Of a stretch of 64,000 nt of DNA, positions 53,250 through 61,812 are shown in pieces. A program made the translations under genes and the position numbers. Below the pieces are notes generated by a model that searched no databases, had not been told where the DNA came from, and saw nothing but the letters and a program-made list of their open reading frames with translations. Source of the DNA: JAXMBX01 sp046349635 (lineage in GTDB: Bacteria; Planctomycetota; Planctomycetia; Planctomycetales; Planctomycetaceae); the NCBI GenBank assembly GCA_046349635.1, contig JAXMBX010000014.1, positions 1-64,000 on the forward strand, written 5' to 3'. Every line of letters begins with the position of its first letter. The first letter of the stretch is position 1.

Positions 53250-55202
53250 TTATGCCGCGGGGGCTTTGGCCTCCTGAGGTTTGGCCTCCTGCGGCTTGAC
53301 AGTGGCCGGGGTTTCCGCCGGTTTGTCGGCGGGTGCCGCTGCCGGGGCTGCCGGCGTGGCAACCGCGGTCGACTTGTCATTAGCAGGCTTATTATCAGTC
53401 GCGGCCTTTTCAGTGGCCGGTGCCTTTACAGCGTCCGCCACGGGAACAGACTTGGACTCAGGCTGAGGAGCGGGCTGCTGGACGAGTTCCTTGTCCTTCT
53501 CGGCCTTCTTGTCGTCCGGTTTCCCTTCGGGGCGTCCCGGGCGCTGCTTCATGCGGGCATCCATTTCCTCCTTGGAGATCGAACCGTCCTTGTTGGTGTC
53601 GGATTTTTCCAGACGGGACCAGAGGGGCGGAGGAACTTCGTCCTTGCTCAATTTTCCGTCGTGGTTCTTGTCGAGGAATTCAAACATCCGTGGCCCCCCG
53701 TGCGGACCGTGACCTGGGCCAGGACCCGGCTTCTTGTCAGCGTCCTTCTTGTCTCCGGGAGCGGGTTGTCCCGGTTTGTGGTGCATCCCAGCAGGCGGCG
53801 GAGGTCCCATTTCGTCACGAGTGATGAAGCCGTCATGGTTCTTGTCCATCTGTTTGAAGTGTTTCAACATTTCGTCCTGGCTGACTTTTCCATCCTTGTT
53901 TTCATCAAGCATGGCGAGCATGTGAGCCGGTCCGGGGTGGTGTTGCAGAGCTTGAAGCATGGGGTGATGCATCCCCATCGCGAAGGGTGGGTGGACAGAG
54001 CCTTTGCCGTTGTTGTGGCTACCACCCTTATGGGCGTGGCCTTTGGGGCCGTCTTTCCCAAGATGGGCTGTGCCGTGAGGACCCTTCCCAGCGTAGGGTC
54101 CGCCATGCTTATGTTTGCCGGCGTGCTTTTTGCCGTGATCTCCTTGAGGGCCGTGACCTTTGTGGTGTTCGCAGCACGCACAGTGGTGTCCGTGATGTCC
54201 ACCGCGATGACGGGCGTGGTGTCCACCAGGTCCGCCGTGGTGACCCTGGTGACAGAACGGGCAGCCGCCGTGGTGTCCAGGATGGCCGTGCATCATGGGG
54301 CCACGATGAGCAAAGTTGTGGCCGTGTCCGAAATGGTCGCAGTGCGGGCAAAAGCCGTGGTGTTGCGGTCCACGGAAGTGGCCGTGGAAACGACCGCCTT
54401 GGGGGAATCGTCCGGCGAAGTGGCCGTGGAAGGCCATGCGACCATGGGCGCCGACGCCATGACCTCCGCCACCGTGACCTCCGGCAAAGTGGCCGGGGCC
54501 GCGACCGTGGGGACCGTGAGCGAAGTGTCCCGGACCGGGGCCCCGCTGGGCGAACCGCTGCGGGCCATGCTGACCGTGCTGATGCCGCTTGAAGGCTTCG
54601 CAGATCGGGCAGTCATCGTGGTCATCGCCACGATGGTTCATCGCGGGGCCACGATCTGGACCACGGCGATGTTCGGGATGGTCACCGTGTTCAAAGCGGC
54701 CACCGTCGCGACGTCCCATGCGGGGATGGTCATCATCATCGTCGTCATGACGGGCGAAGTAGCGATGTCCTGCTTCTTCATCCCGGTCCCGGGCGAAGTC
54801 CCGTCCACGAGGAGCGTGATCCTGGTCGCGCCAATCTTCGCGACGGCGGGAATCTCGATCGGCGTAGTAGTCATCGCGGTCATCCCGGTCGGAATACCGC
54901 GAGGCTCGCTCGGGGTAAAAGTCATTCCGGTCCCGGCGATCACGATATTCATCACGGTGGCGGGAAGGACGGTCATCGTCATCCCGGGCTGCGTAGTAAG
55001 TTTCTTCGTCACGGAAACGATAAGCGTCCCGAACGTCCTCGCGATCGAAGTTTTCGCGGTCGTAGTGACGTGATTCCCGGTGATTGGCGAACGACTGATT
55101 TTCGCGAGAGGTGGATTCGCGCCCCTTGTCGGCCTGGGAATTCCCTTGGCCCAAGGCGAAGCACGCGATGCCACAAATCGCGGAGAGCATGACAGACCTC
55201 AT
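53250..55202 (-). CDS. Secreted His-rich, CxxC-rich protein with four EF-hands
   Basis: A 650-residue exported protein of no family I can name. A signal peptide (MRSVMLSAICGIACFALGQG) is followed by an Arg/Asp-rich low-complexity region (25-195). Residues 195-425 form a Gly/His-rich core with four cysteine knuckles: C198/C201 (DCPICE), C285/C288 (FCPHCDH), C314/C317 (GCPFCHQ) and C341/C344 (HCACCEHH). Four canonical EF-hand loops follow at about 433-444, 453-464, 511-522 and 535-546 (DENKDGKVSQDE, DKNHDGFITRDE, DKNHDGKLSKDE, DTNKDGSISKEE), then an Ala/Pro/Lys tail. The arrangement predicts binding of zinc, copper or nickel plus calcium. It is divergent from a Spy-like gene and upstream of a two-component system. 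Confidence 0.8.
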   Translation of the reverse strand: MRSVMLSAICGIACFALGQGNSQADKGRESTSRENQSFANHRESRHYDRENFDREDVRDAYRFRDEETYYAARDDDDRPSRHRDEYRDRRDRNDFYPERASRYSDRDDRDDYYADRDSRRREDWRDQDHAPRGRDFARDRDEEAGHRYFARHDDDDDDHPRMGRRDGGRFEHGDHPEHRRGPDRGPAMNHRGDDHDDCPICEAFKRHQHGQHGPQRFAQRGPGPGHFAHGPHGRGPGHFAGGHGGGGHGVGAHGRMAFHGHFAGRFPQGGRFHGHFRGPQHHGFCPHCDHFGHGHNFAHRGPMMHGHPGHHGGCPFCHQGHHGGPGGHHARHRGGHHGHHCACCEHHKGHGPQGDHGKKHAGKHKHGGPYAGKGPHGTAHLGKDGPKGHAHKGGSHNNGKGSVHPPFAMGMHHPMLQALQHHPGPAHMLAMLDENKDGKVSQDEMLKHFKQMDKNHDGFITRDEMGPPPPAGMHHKPGQPAPGDKKDADKKPGPGPGHGPHGGPRMFEFLDKNHDGKLSKDEVPPPLWSRLEKSDTNKDGSISKEEMDARMKQRPGRPEGKPDDKKAEKDKELVQQPAPQPESKSVPVADAVKAPATEKAATDNKPANDKSTAVATPAAPAAAPADKPAETPATVKPQEAKPQEAKAPAA

Positions 55203-55519
55203 GGCGACACTCCTGTGTTTTGCGACGAAGATGACAGTTTGCGGGCGACTCTCCCGCGTTTCATTTCAGCAGGCATCTTAGGGGAGGAGACCTTAAACCA
55301 AGATGAATGTTTTTCAGCATTTTTTGCGGGGTTTTAAGTTAAATTGGAATTAAGGAAGTGACTCGCGAAGGGTGCTTCATGTTGGTTTAAGGTGGTCCCG
55401 GATAGGGTAACTCGATTCGCGCTGCAGGGTTCCCTGCGTGACCTGTGTACCGCGGCGACAAAAAACGATTCCAGATCGATCCATTGTGGATCATGACACG
55501 AGCGAGATGAGGAACAAAC
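55203..55519. promoter_or_regulatory. Divergent control region, His-rich gene / Spy-like gene
   Basis: A 317-base region between two divergent envelope-protein genes. A perfect 12-base inverted repeat, ACCTTAAACCAA at 55292-55303 and TTGGTTTAAGGT at 55382-55393, flanks an AT-rich centre that contains a related word TTGGAATTAAGG near 55345-55356. These are good candidates for binding sites shared by both promoters, possibly for the nearby OmpR-type regulator. No clear -35/-10 pairs were identified. Confidence 0.55.
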
Positions 55520-56422
55520 ATGGTGATGCAACGAGTGACGACTTTCTGTGTGCTGTTGGCCTTCACGGCGACGGCATTCGCGCAACCGGAGGGGGGAGAT
55601 GGGGGACGCCGCCGTCGTGGTGGTGAAGGCCGCCAGGGAGGCGGACGTGGCGGGTTTGGCGGTGGGATGATGATGGGACGTGGAATGGGTGCCCCTCTGT
55701 CGCCGATTCAGCTTTCCCTCAACGAAGTGGTGCAAAAAGATCTGGAGGTCAAGCCGGAGCAGGTCGATAAACTCAAGAAATTGGGCGAGGAATATCGCAC
55801 GGATGCTGAGTCCGCGATGGATCCGGTGAGAAAGGAAGCGGAAGGGCTGCGGGATCTGGAACGCTCGGAACGTGAAGCCAAGATGGCCGATCTCGGCAAA
55901 AAGCGGAATGAGATCCAGAAGCAACTGAACGCGAAGTTCCAACCGAAATTGAATGAGATTCTGGAGAAGCCCCAGCAGGAACGGCTGCAGCAAATCGGTT
56001 ATCAGGCGCTGAGGACCGGGATCTTTGAGAATGCAGACGTCGTTGCCAAGCTGGGGATCACGAAAGAACAGCAGGAAAAGATCGCCGCGGCGAACAAGGA
56101 TTCGGAAGCCAAGCGGCGTGAACTGTTTGCCGATCGCGATGGTGATATGCAGGAACGGATGACGAAGATGCGGGAGATGGATGAATCCCATGAGAAGGCG
56201 CTCGAAGCGCTTCTCACCGACTCCCAGAAGGAGCAGCTTGCCCAGCTCAAGGGAAAGAAATTTGACCTGGCCGCGTTGCGTCCCGCGTTTGGCGGTGGCC
56301 GTGGCGGTCAAGGTGGCGGCCCGAATCCTGGTGGACGTCCGCGCCGTCCTCAGGGGAACGATGAGAAGAAGGCCGATGAAAAGAAGAGTGACGAGAAGCC
56401 GGCCGAGAAGAAGGACAACTGA
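55520..56422 (+). CDS. Spy/CpxP-like periplasmic protein with Gly/Arg-rich ends
   Basis: A 300-residue exported protein with signal peptide TTFCVLLAFTATAFAQP. A Gly/Arg-rich segment (GGDGGRRRRGGEGRQGGGRG) leads to a long helical domain rich in Lys, Glu and Gln. Its repeats resemble the LTxxQ signatures of Spy/CpxP/ZraP chaperones (LEVKPEQVDKLKKL, LGITKEQQEKIAAA, LLTDSQKEQLAQLKG). A second Gly/Pro/Arg patch and a Lys/Glu tail follow. Such proteins protect envelope proteins or bind metals and are usually controlled by two-component systems. The ATG at 55526 is an alternative start. It precedes the PQQ-like gene by 50 bases. Confidence 0.72.
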   Translation: MVMQRVTTFCVLLAFTATAFAQPEGGDGGRRRRGGEGRQGGGRGGFGGGMMMGRGMGAPLSPIQLSLNEVVQKDLEVKPEQVDKLKKLGEEYRTDAESAMDPVRKEAEGLRDLERSEREAKMADLGKKRNEIQKQLNAKFQPKLNEILEKPQQERLQQIGYQALRTGIFENADVVAKLGITKEQQEKIAAANKDSEAKRRELFADRDGDMQERMTKMREMDESHEKALEALLTDSQKEQLAQLKGKKFDLAALRPAFGGGRGGQGGGPNPGGRPRRPQGNDEKKADEKKSDEKPAEKKDN

Positions 56423-56472
56423 CCGGATCGCTTGAATTCTGTTTGTTCCGCATTCCCTCACTGGAGACCAGC

Positions 56473-57771
56473 ATGGCCGTACGTCGAATTACTGCACTGA
56501 TGATATTGAGCGGTCTGCTGGTTTCCGGAGGGTTGCAGAAAGTTTTGAATGCAGCGGAATGGTCCCGCTTCCGGGGGCCGAATGGATCCGCGATCAGCGA
56601 AGTTCAGGGGCTGCCCGACAAATGGGATGAAAAGACGAATCTGGCATGGAAGACGCCTCTTCCCGGGCCGGGGAGTTCCTCCCCGATTGTGTGGGGAGAC
56701 CGGATCTACATCACCTGTTACACGGGTTACGGGGTCGATTTCGACCAGCCAGGGAACAGAAAAGACCTGGTACGGCATCTCGTCTGTCTGCAGTTGAGCG
56801 ACGGGAAGATTGTCTGGGATCGTCCGATTCCGTCGACCGTGTCGGAAGACTCCTATTCCGGCCACTTGCGGGATCACGGGTATGCGACCAGTACACCCGT
56901 GTGCGACGGCAAACGGATTTACGTGTTCTTCGGCAAGACGGGTGTTCTGGCGTTTGATCTCGACGGCAAGGAGCTGTGGCGGACATCGGTCGGAACCGGC
57001 TCGGGCCGGATGGGTTGGGGGTCCGCCGCGAGTCCGGTGCTGTACAAGAACCTCGTGATTGTCAACGCGGCGGCGGAGAGCAAGGCGTTGATCGCGCTCG
57101 ATCAGGAGACCGGGAAAGAAGTCTGGAAATCACCGGCGGATTCGTTGTACGGTTCGTGGTCCACACCCGTGATGGTGACGACGGCAGCCGGGAAAACGGA
57201 ATTGGTGATCAGCGCCCCGTATGAGGTCTGGGGCTACAATCCGGACAACGGCGACTTCCTGTGGTTCGCCGAAGGGGTGGCGGATCAGACGATCTGCGGC
57301 AGCCTGGTTTCGCGGGACGGAATCGTCTACGCGATCGGGGGGCGGTCGGGGAGCGCGGTGGCCATCCGAGCAGGGGGCAAGGATGACATCACCAAGACAA
57401 ACACGCTCTGGAAAAAATCACTGACGGCGTATGTCCCTTCTCCGGTTCTCTCCGGCGATAAGATCTGGAGCGTCAGTGAGAGGGGGATTCTGAGTTGCAT
57501 CAAGGCTGCGGACGGAGCGAGCGTCTACAGCAAGCGGTTGGATCTCGGGGGAGTGTATGCCTCTCCCATCGTGGCGGACGGGAAGATCTACATCGTTTCC
57601 CGGGAGAAGGGGACCGCGGTTGTGGCGGCTGATGACAAGGGAGAAGTGCTGTCGACGAACACGTTCGATGACGATACCGACTTCAACGCCGGCCCCGCGG
57701 TAGTGGACGGAAAATTGTTGCTGCGCTCGAACAAGTTTCTGTACTGTGTGTCGAAATCCGCCGCGAAATAG
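56473..57771 (+). CDS. Secreted PQQ-like beta-propeller protein
   Basis: A 432-residue exported propeller protein, the third paralogue in this window. Signal peptide ITALMILSGLLVSGGLQKVLNA; mature start EWSRFRGPNGSAISEVQGLP; repeats QLSDGKIVWDR, AFDLDGKELWRT, ALDQETGKEVWKS and YNPDNGDFLWFAEG. The frame is intact, unlike the copy at 13.6 kb. The start is the ATG preceded by TGGAGA. Function unknown, probably periplasmic. It follows the Spy-like gene closely and precedes the dienelactone hydrolase gene by 85 bases. Confidence 0.83.
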   Translation: MAVRRITALMILSGLLVSGGLQKVLNAAEWSRFRGPNGSAISEVQGLPDKWDEKTNLAWKTPLPGPGSSSPIVWGDRIYITCYTGYGVDFDQPGNRKDLVRHLVCLQLSDGKIVWDRPIPSTVSEDSYSGHLRDHGYATSTPVCDGKRIYVFFGKTGVLAFDLDGKELWRTSVGTGSGRMGWGSAASPVLYKNLVIVNAAAESKALIALDQETGKEVWKSPADSLYGSWSTPVMVTTAAGKTELVISAPYEVWGYNPDNGDFLWFAEGVADQTICGSLVSRDGIVYAIGGRSGSAVAIRAGGKDDITKTNTLWKKSLTAYVPSPVLSGDKIWSVSERGILSCIKAADGASVYSKRLDLGGVYASPIVADGKIYIVSREKGTAVVAADDKGEVLSTNTFDDDTDFNAGPAVVDGKLLLRSNKFLYCVSKSAAK

Positions 57772-57856
57772 CGCAGGATGTGGGGCAGATTGGTCTCCCG
57801 GAGGGGGTGCAACGTGCGCTTCCTCTTCGTGCTCCGTCATCCGTCGAGGATTCACC

Positions 57857-58660
57857 ATGAAAACACTCTGCAGTCTGTTCGTCGTCAGTCTGTTTCTGGT
57901 TTCGCCGCTGGCCGCTCAACAGGAAGACTGGGCGAAGGAACGTCTCGAAAAGTCTCCCCGTCACCTGGAATGGATCAAGCTGAAGCACGGCAACCGTGAA
58001 GTCAAATCGCTGATTGTCTTTCCCGAAGTGAAGGAAAAAGCGACGGCTGTGATCGTGATCCACGAGATCTTCGGCCTGGGACCCTGGGTGCAGGGAGTGG
58101 CCGATCAACTCGCCGAAGCGGGATATATCGCGATCGCGCCGGACCTGCTCTCCGGCATGGGGCCCAAGGGAGGGGGAACCGAAGAGTTCGGCCAAAATGA
58201 AGTCCGCAAGGCAGTCAGCGGTCTGTCCGACGATCAGGTGACAGCGGATTTGAATGCCGCGTACGACTATGTGAAAAAACTTCCCGCGGGTAACGGGAAG
58301 GTTGTCGTCGCAGGATTCTGTTGGGGAGGACGGCAGACATTCCGGTATGCGACGAACAACGATGGCATCCAGGCGGCTTTGGTCTTCTATGGGAACGGTC
58401 CGACCGAAGAGTCCGCGATCGCGAAGATCAAATGCCCGGTGTATGGGTTCTACGGGGAGAACGATGCCCGTGTGAACATGACGATCAAGCAGTCCGAGGA
58501 GCTGATGAAGGCTGCCGGCAAGACCTACGAGCCGGTCATCTACAAGGGCGCCGGCCACGGTTTCATGCGAGCCGGGGAGATGCCCGATCCTCAGGCGGCG
58601 AATAAGCAAGCCCGTGAGGACGGTTGGGTCCGCGTGAAGAAGATTCTCAAAGACCTGTAA
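57857..58660 (+). CDS. Secreted dienelactone hydrolase family protein
   Basis: A 267-residue alpha/beta hydrolase with signal peptide KTLCSLFVVSLFLVSPLAAQ. The catalytic triad of dienelactone hydrolases is visible: the nucleophilic Cys in VVVAGFCWGGRQ, the Asp in FYGENDARVN and the His in YKGAGHGFMRAG. VIVIHEIFGLGPWVQGVADQLAEAG is the usual oxyanion region. The physiological substrate is unknown. The upstream in-frame extension overlaps the PQQ gene and is rejected in favour of the ATG at 57857. Confidence 0.88.
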   Translation: MKTLCSLFVVSLFLVSPLAAQQEDWAKERLEKSPRHLEWIKLKHGNREVKSLIVFPEVKEKATAVIVIHEIFGLGPWVQGVADQLAEAGYIAIAPDLLSGMGPKGGGTEEFGQNEVRKAVSGLSDDQVTADLNAAYDYVKKLPAGNGKVVVAGFCWGGRQTFRYATNNDGIQAALVFYGNGPTEESAIAKIKCPVYGFYGENDARVNMTIKQSEELMKAAGKTYEPVIYKGAGHGFMRAGEMPDPQAANKQAREDGWVRVKKILKDL

Positions 58661-58759
58661 TCTCTTCACGCATTCTCTGAATGATGTTGTTTGTTTCCAC
58701 CCGGAGGGATTTTCCCTTCGGGTGTTTCTGTTGCACGGGAATGAGATGCGGTGGTCGTC

Positions 58760-58978
58760 ATGCAAACACAGATAGTCATCGGAGCGATCATCACTCTTGG
58801 TTCGCTCCTCGGGTTGCGGCACGATCGCGCGATTCTCGAACAGACCGGATACGGTCGCTGGATCACGTGGCTGTTCGGGGCCGAAAAAGGGCTGTGGTTT
58901 CTGCGGCTGGTGATCATCCTGTTCGCCTTGTTTGGGGTACTCCTGGCGTCGAACGTGATTCGGCCGATTCGCTGGTGA
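58760..58978 (+). CDS. Small two-helix membrane protein
   Basis: A 72-residue protein with two hydrophobic helices: MQTQIVIGAIITLGSLLGLR at the start and FLRLVIILFALFGVLLASNVI near the end, separated by a charged loop (HDRAILEQTGYGRWITWLFG). No family recognised. A GTG nine bases earlier in frame is a possible start; the ribosome binding site is weak for both. The residues look protein-like, so I keep it with moderate confidence. Confidence 0.5.
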   Translation: MQTQIVIGAIITLGSLLGLRHDRAILEQTGYGRWITWLFGAEKGLWFLRLVIILFALFGVLLASNVIRPIRW

Positions 58979-59180
58979 CGCGAAACCAACATTACGGTCC
59001 GGAAAAGGGGCTGTAGAACGGGGATTTCCTATTGTTCCGCCGGTGGGGGAGGGGTAGCCTGAAAGGGAACATCCCACGTGTTTTCCTTCCGCTGTTTTGA
59101 CCCCCAACCTTCCTCCGCGCCGTCTCGTCGGCGCGATTTGATGTTCCGTCCTTCCGTAACTCCGGCCTGCATGCGGTCTG

Positions 59181-61805
59181 ATGATGACGCACCCCCGTTC
59201 CCGGATTCTGCTCACCATACTCTCACTGCTGTTGATGCCGTCGAGTAGTGATCTGCTTCAGGGAGCGGAACCGGTAGCATCGGAGGCGCAAGTCCGGTTC
59301 TTCGAGCAGGAGATCCGCCCGTTGCTGGCGGCGAAGTGCCAGAAATGCCACGGTAGTGAGAAGACGCAGGGGGGACTGAAACTGACCTCCCGCGAAGACC
59401 TGCTACGCGGCGGTGACCGGGGGGAAGCGGTGACGCCGGGCAAGCCAGCAGAGAGCTTGTTGATCCAGGCGATCCAGTACAAGGAGGGGGATCTGCGGAT
59501 GCCCCCGGAGGGGAAACTGAAGCCGGATGAAATCGCAAAGCTGACCCGCTGGGTGGAGAGCGGAGCGGCATGGGGAGCGGTGAGTCCCGCTCCGAAACCA
59601 GTCGCTCCCGGAGTGAAGCCGGATTATTTCGCCACGGCCAAAAAACATTGGGCGTTTGCTCCGCTGCCTGTATCGGTGCCCGTTCCGATGACGCAGGAGC
59701 GCGCTGCGTTACGCGGGGACGTCGATGCCTTCATCCAGGCGGCGCTGGAAGAGAAGCAACTGAGGATGTCTCCCGAGGCTTCCGCCCAGGTTCTCGTGCG
59801 GCGGGTGTATTTTGATCTGCTGGGATTGCCTCCCAGTCCGGAAGAGGTGGCGGCATTTGTCCAGGATCGGTCCTCGGATGCGTACGAACAACTGCTGGAC
59901 CGAGTGTTGGGCTCGCCGCATTTTGGAGAGCGATGGGGACGGCATTGGCTGGATGGAGCGGGGTACGTCGACGTGTATGGCGGAGATAACGATGCCGCGA
60001 TCATCAAGTTCAGCGAGAACCGATGGCTGTATCGGGATTACGTCGTAAAAGCGTTCAACGAGGACAAATCGTACGATCGGTTCCTGGTGGAACAACTGGC
60101 GGGGGATGAACTGGTTCCCTGGAAACAGGCGGAGGCATTCGACCCGGCGACGAAAGAGCTGTTGATTGCGACCGGTTTTCTGCGGATGAGTGCGGATGAC
60201 ACCAATGAAAACGAACTCAATACGATGGACATCCGCTATGGGGTGCTGCATCGGACGATTGAGACGACCTGCAATCACCTGCTGGGTCTGACGCTGCAGT
60301 GTGCGAAATGTCACGACCACAAATACGAGCCGCTCACCCAGAAGGATTACTACCAGTTCCAGGCGATCTTTCAGCCGGCGTTGAACCCGGATCATTGGTT
60401 GCAGCCGGGGCCGAGACAGTTGGCGGAGATCCCTCCCGCCGTCAAACAGAGATATGAGCAGAGTAATACCCGGATCGATGAGCAGGTGACGCGGTTCCGC
60501 AGCCAGTCGGATGCACTCTGCAAACCCTATGAAGAGAAACTGCAGCAGGAAAAGCTGAAAAACATTCCCGAACAGGTTCGGGCGGATACCCTGGCAGCGG
60601 TGAACACACCCGCCGACAAGCGAACCGAGGTGCAGAAATACCTGGCGGAGAAACTGGGAGGACAACTCAAGGTCAACCCGCAGGAAGTCATCGCGGCGTT
60701 AAGCTCCGCAGACCGGCAACGCCGGGACGACCTCAGCAATCTGCTGAAGATTCTGGAGGGGCAGAAGAAGAGTTGGCAGCATTGGCAGGTGGTCTATGAC
60801 GTCAGCGAGCCGACGCCGACCCGGATGTTGAAGCGAGGGAATCCGTTCAGCCCGGGAGAAGAAGTCGCACCGGCGATATTCACGGTTTTTCGGCCTGCGA
60901 ATGCAACCGCACCCATATCCCCGGGCAACCTGTCCGGGAGCGGACGACGGTTGGCATTGGCACGAGAACTGACGGACCTCAAGACGACCGTCGGCGCTCT
61001 GGCGATCCGGGTCCGGGTCAATCAGATCTGGCAGCATCTGTTTGGTCAGGGGCTGGTGCATCCGGAGGACAATTTCGGCCTGACGGGACTTCCCCCGACA
61101 CATCCCGCGCTTCTGGAGTGGTTGAGTGCGGACTTCGTCGCCCGGGGACAGCGGTTAAAGCCATTTTTGAAAGGGATCATGCTCTCCACGGTGTACCGGC
61201 AATCTTCCGTGCAGCCTGCCGGGCCTGCGCAGGCCGTGGACCCGGACAACAAACTTCTCTCCCGGCACCGTCTGCGGCGGCTGGAATCGGAATCGATCCG
61301 GGACGCGGTTCTCGCCGTGGCGGGGATGTTGGACCGAAGCGTCGGAGGTGCCCCAATCCCGGTGGATCCGCAGGCGGATGGGACGTTTCTGGTGAAGGAA
61401 AAAGGGTTGCCGGCGGGAACGAGTCCGTGGCGGCGGAGTCTGTATCTCCTTTCGCGGCGGAACTATCACCCGACGATGCTTTCGGTCTTCGATCAACCGA
61501 ACCTGACGACGAACTGTGAGTGCCGGAACACCTCCGCCGTGGTGCTGCAGTCGTTGACGATGTTGAACGACAGCCTGATCTTTGAGGCTTCGGACCGGAT
61601 TGCGGAGCGGATTCTTAAAGTGTCCGGAGAAGGGGATCCAGACCGCGCGATCCGGGTGGCGTATGAATTGATCCTGGGGCGCGTGCCGCGCGATTCGGAA
61701 TCAGCCGCCTGCCGTTCGTTCCTCGGTGAGAAGATGACTCGCAACACGCTCGCCGAATTGTGTCATACGTTGCTGAATACCAGTGAATTCCTGTATCTCC
61801 CGTGA
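59181..61805 (+). CDS. PSCyt1/DUF1549/DUF1553 planctomycete cytochrome protein
   Basis: An exported protein of 874 residues. Signal peptide ILLTILSLLLMPSSSDLLQG; an N-terminal cytochrome c domain (PSCyt1) with heme motif CQKCH; then DUF1549 (YFDLLGLPPSPEEVAAFV and a second CAKCHDHKYEPLTQKDYYQ heme-type site) and C-terminal DUF1553 (RVNQIWQHLFGQGLVHPEDNFGLTG, LFHNPKM-like positions replaced here by ILSTVYRQSS). It is always found with DUF1501 proteins in planctomycetes, as here; the pair is thought to act in surface polysaccharide degradation or electron transfer, but the function is unproven. It is cotranscribed with the next gene, 7 bases apart. Confidence 0.9.
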   Translation: MMTHPRSRILLTILSLLLMPSSSDLLQGAEPVASEAQVRFFEQEIRPLLAAKCQKCHGSEKTQGGLKLTSREDLLRGGDRGEAVTPGKPAESLLIQAIQYKEGDLRMPPEGKLKPDEIAKLTRWVESGAAWGAVSPAPKPVAPGVKPDYFATAKKHWAFAPLPVSVPVPMTQERAALRGDVDAFIQAALEEKQLRMSPEASAQVLVRRVYFDLLGLPPSPEEVAAFVQDRSSDAYEQLLDRVLGSPHFGERWGRHWLDGAGYVDVYGGDNDAAIIKFSENRWLYRDYVVKAFNEDKSYDRFLVEQLAGDELVPWKQAEAFDPATKELLIATGFLRMSADDTNENELNTMDIRYGVLHRTIETTCNHLLGLTLQCAKCHDHKYEPLTQKDYYQFQAIFQPALNPDHWLQPGPRQLAEIPPAVKQRYEQSNTRIDEQVTRFRSQSDALCKPYEEKLQQEKLKNIPEQVRADTLAAVNTPADKRTEVQKYLAEKLGGQLKVNPQEVIAALSSADRQRRDDLSNLLKILEGQKKSWQHWQVVYDVSEPTPTRMLKRGNPFSPGEEVAPAIFTVFRPANATAPISPGNLSGSGRRLALARELTDLKTTVGALAIRVRVNQIWQHLFGQGLVHPEDNFGLTGLPPTHPALLEWLSADFVARGQRLKPFLKGIMLSTVYRQSSVQPAGPAQAVDPDNKLLSRHRLRRLESESIRDAVLAVAGMLDRSVGGAPIPVDPQADGTFLVKEKGLPAGTSPWRRSLYLLSRRNYHPTMLSVFDQPNLTTNCECRNTSAVVLQSLTMLNDSLIFEASDRIAERILKVSGEGDPDRAIRVAYELILGRVPRDSESAACRSFLGEKMTRNTLAELCHTLLNTSEFLYLP

Positions 61806-61812
61806 GGTCGCC

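Noticed and set aside
53661..55073. 470-codon plus-strand open frame rich in Val, Ala and Thr
   Set aside because: It is the mirror of the His-rich EF-hand gene; the low-complexity codons on the real strand create it. The real strand has a signal peptide and EF-hands.
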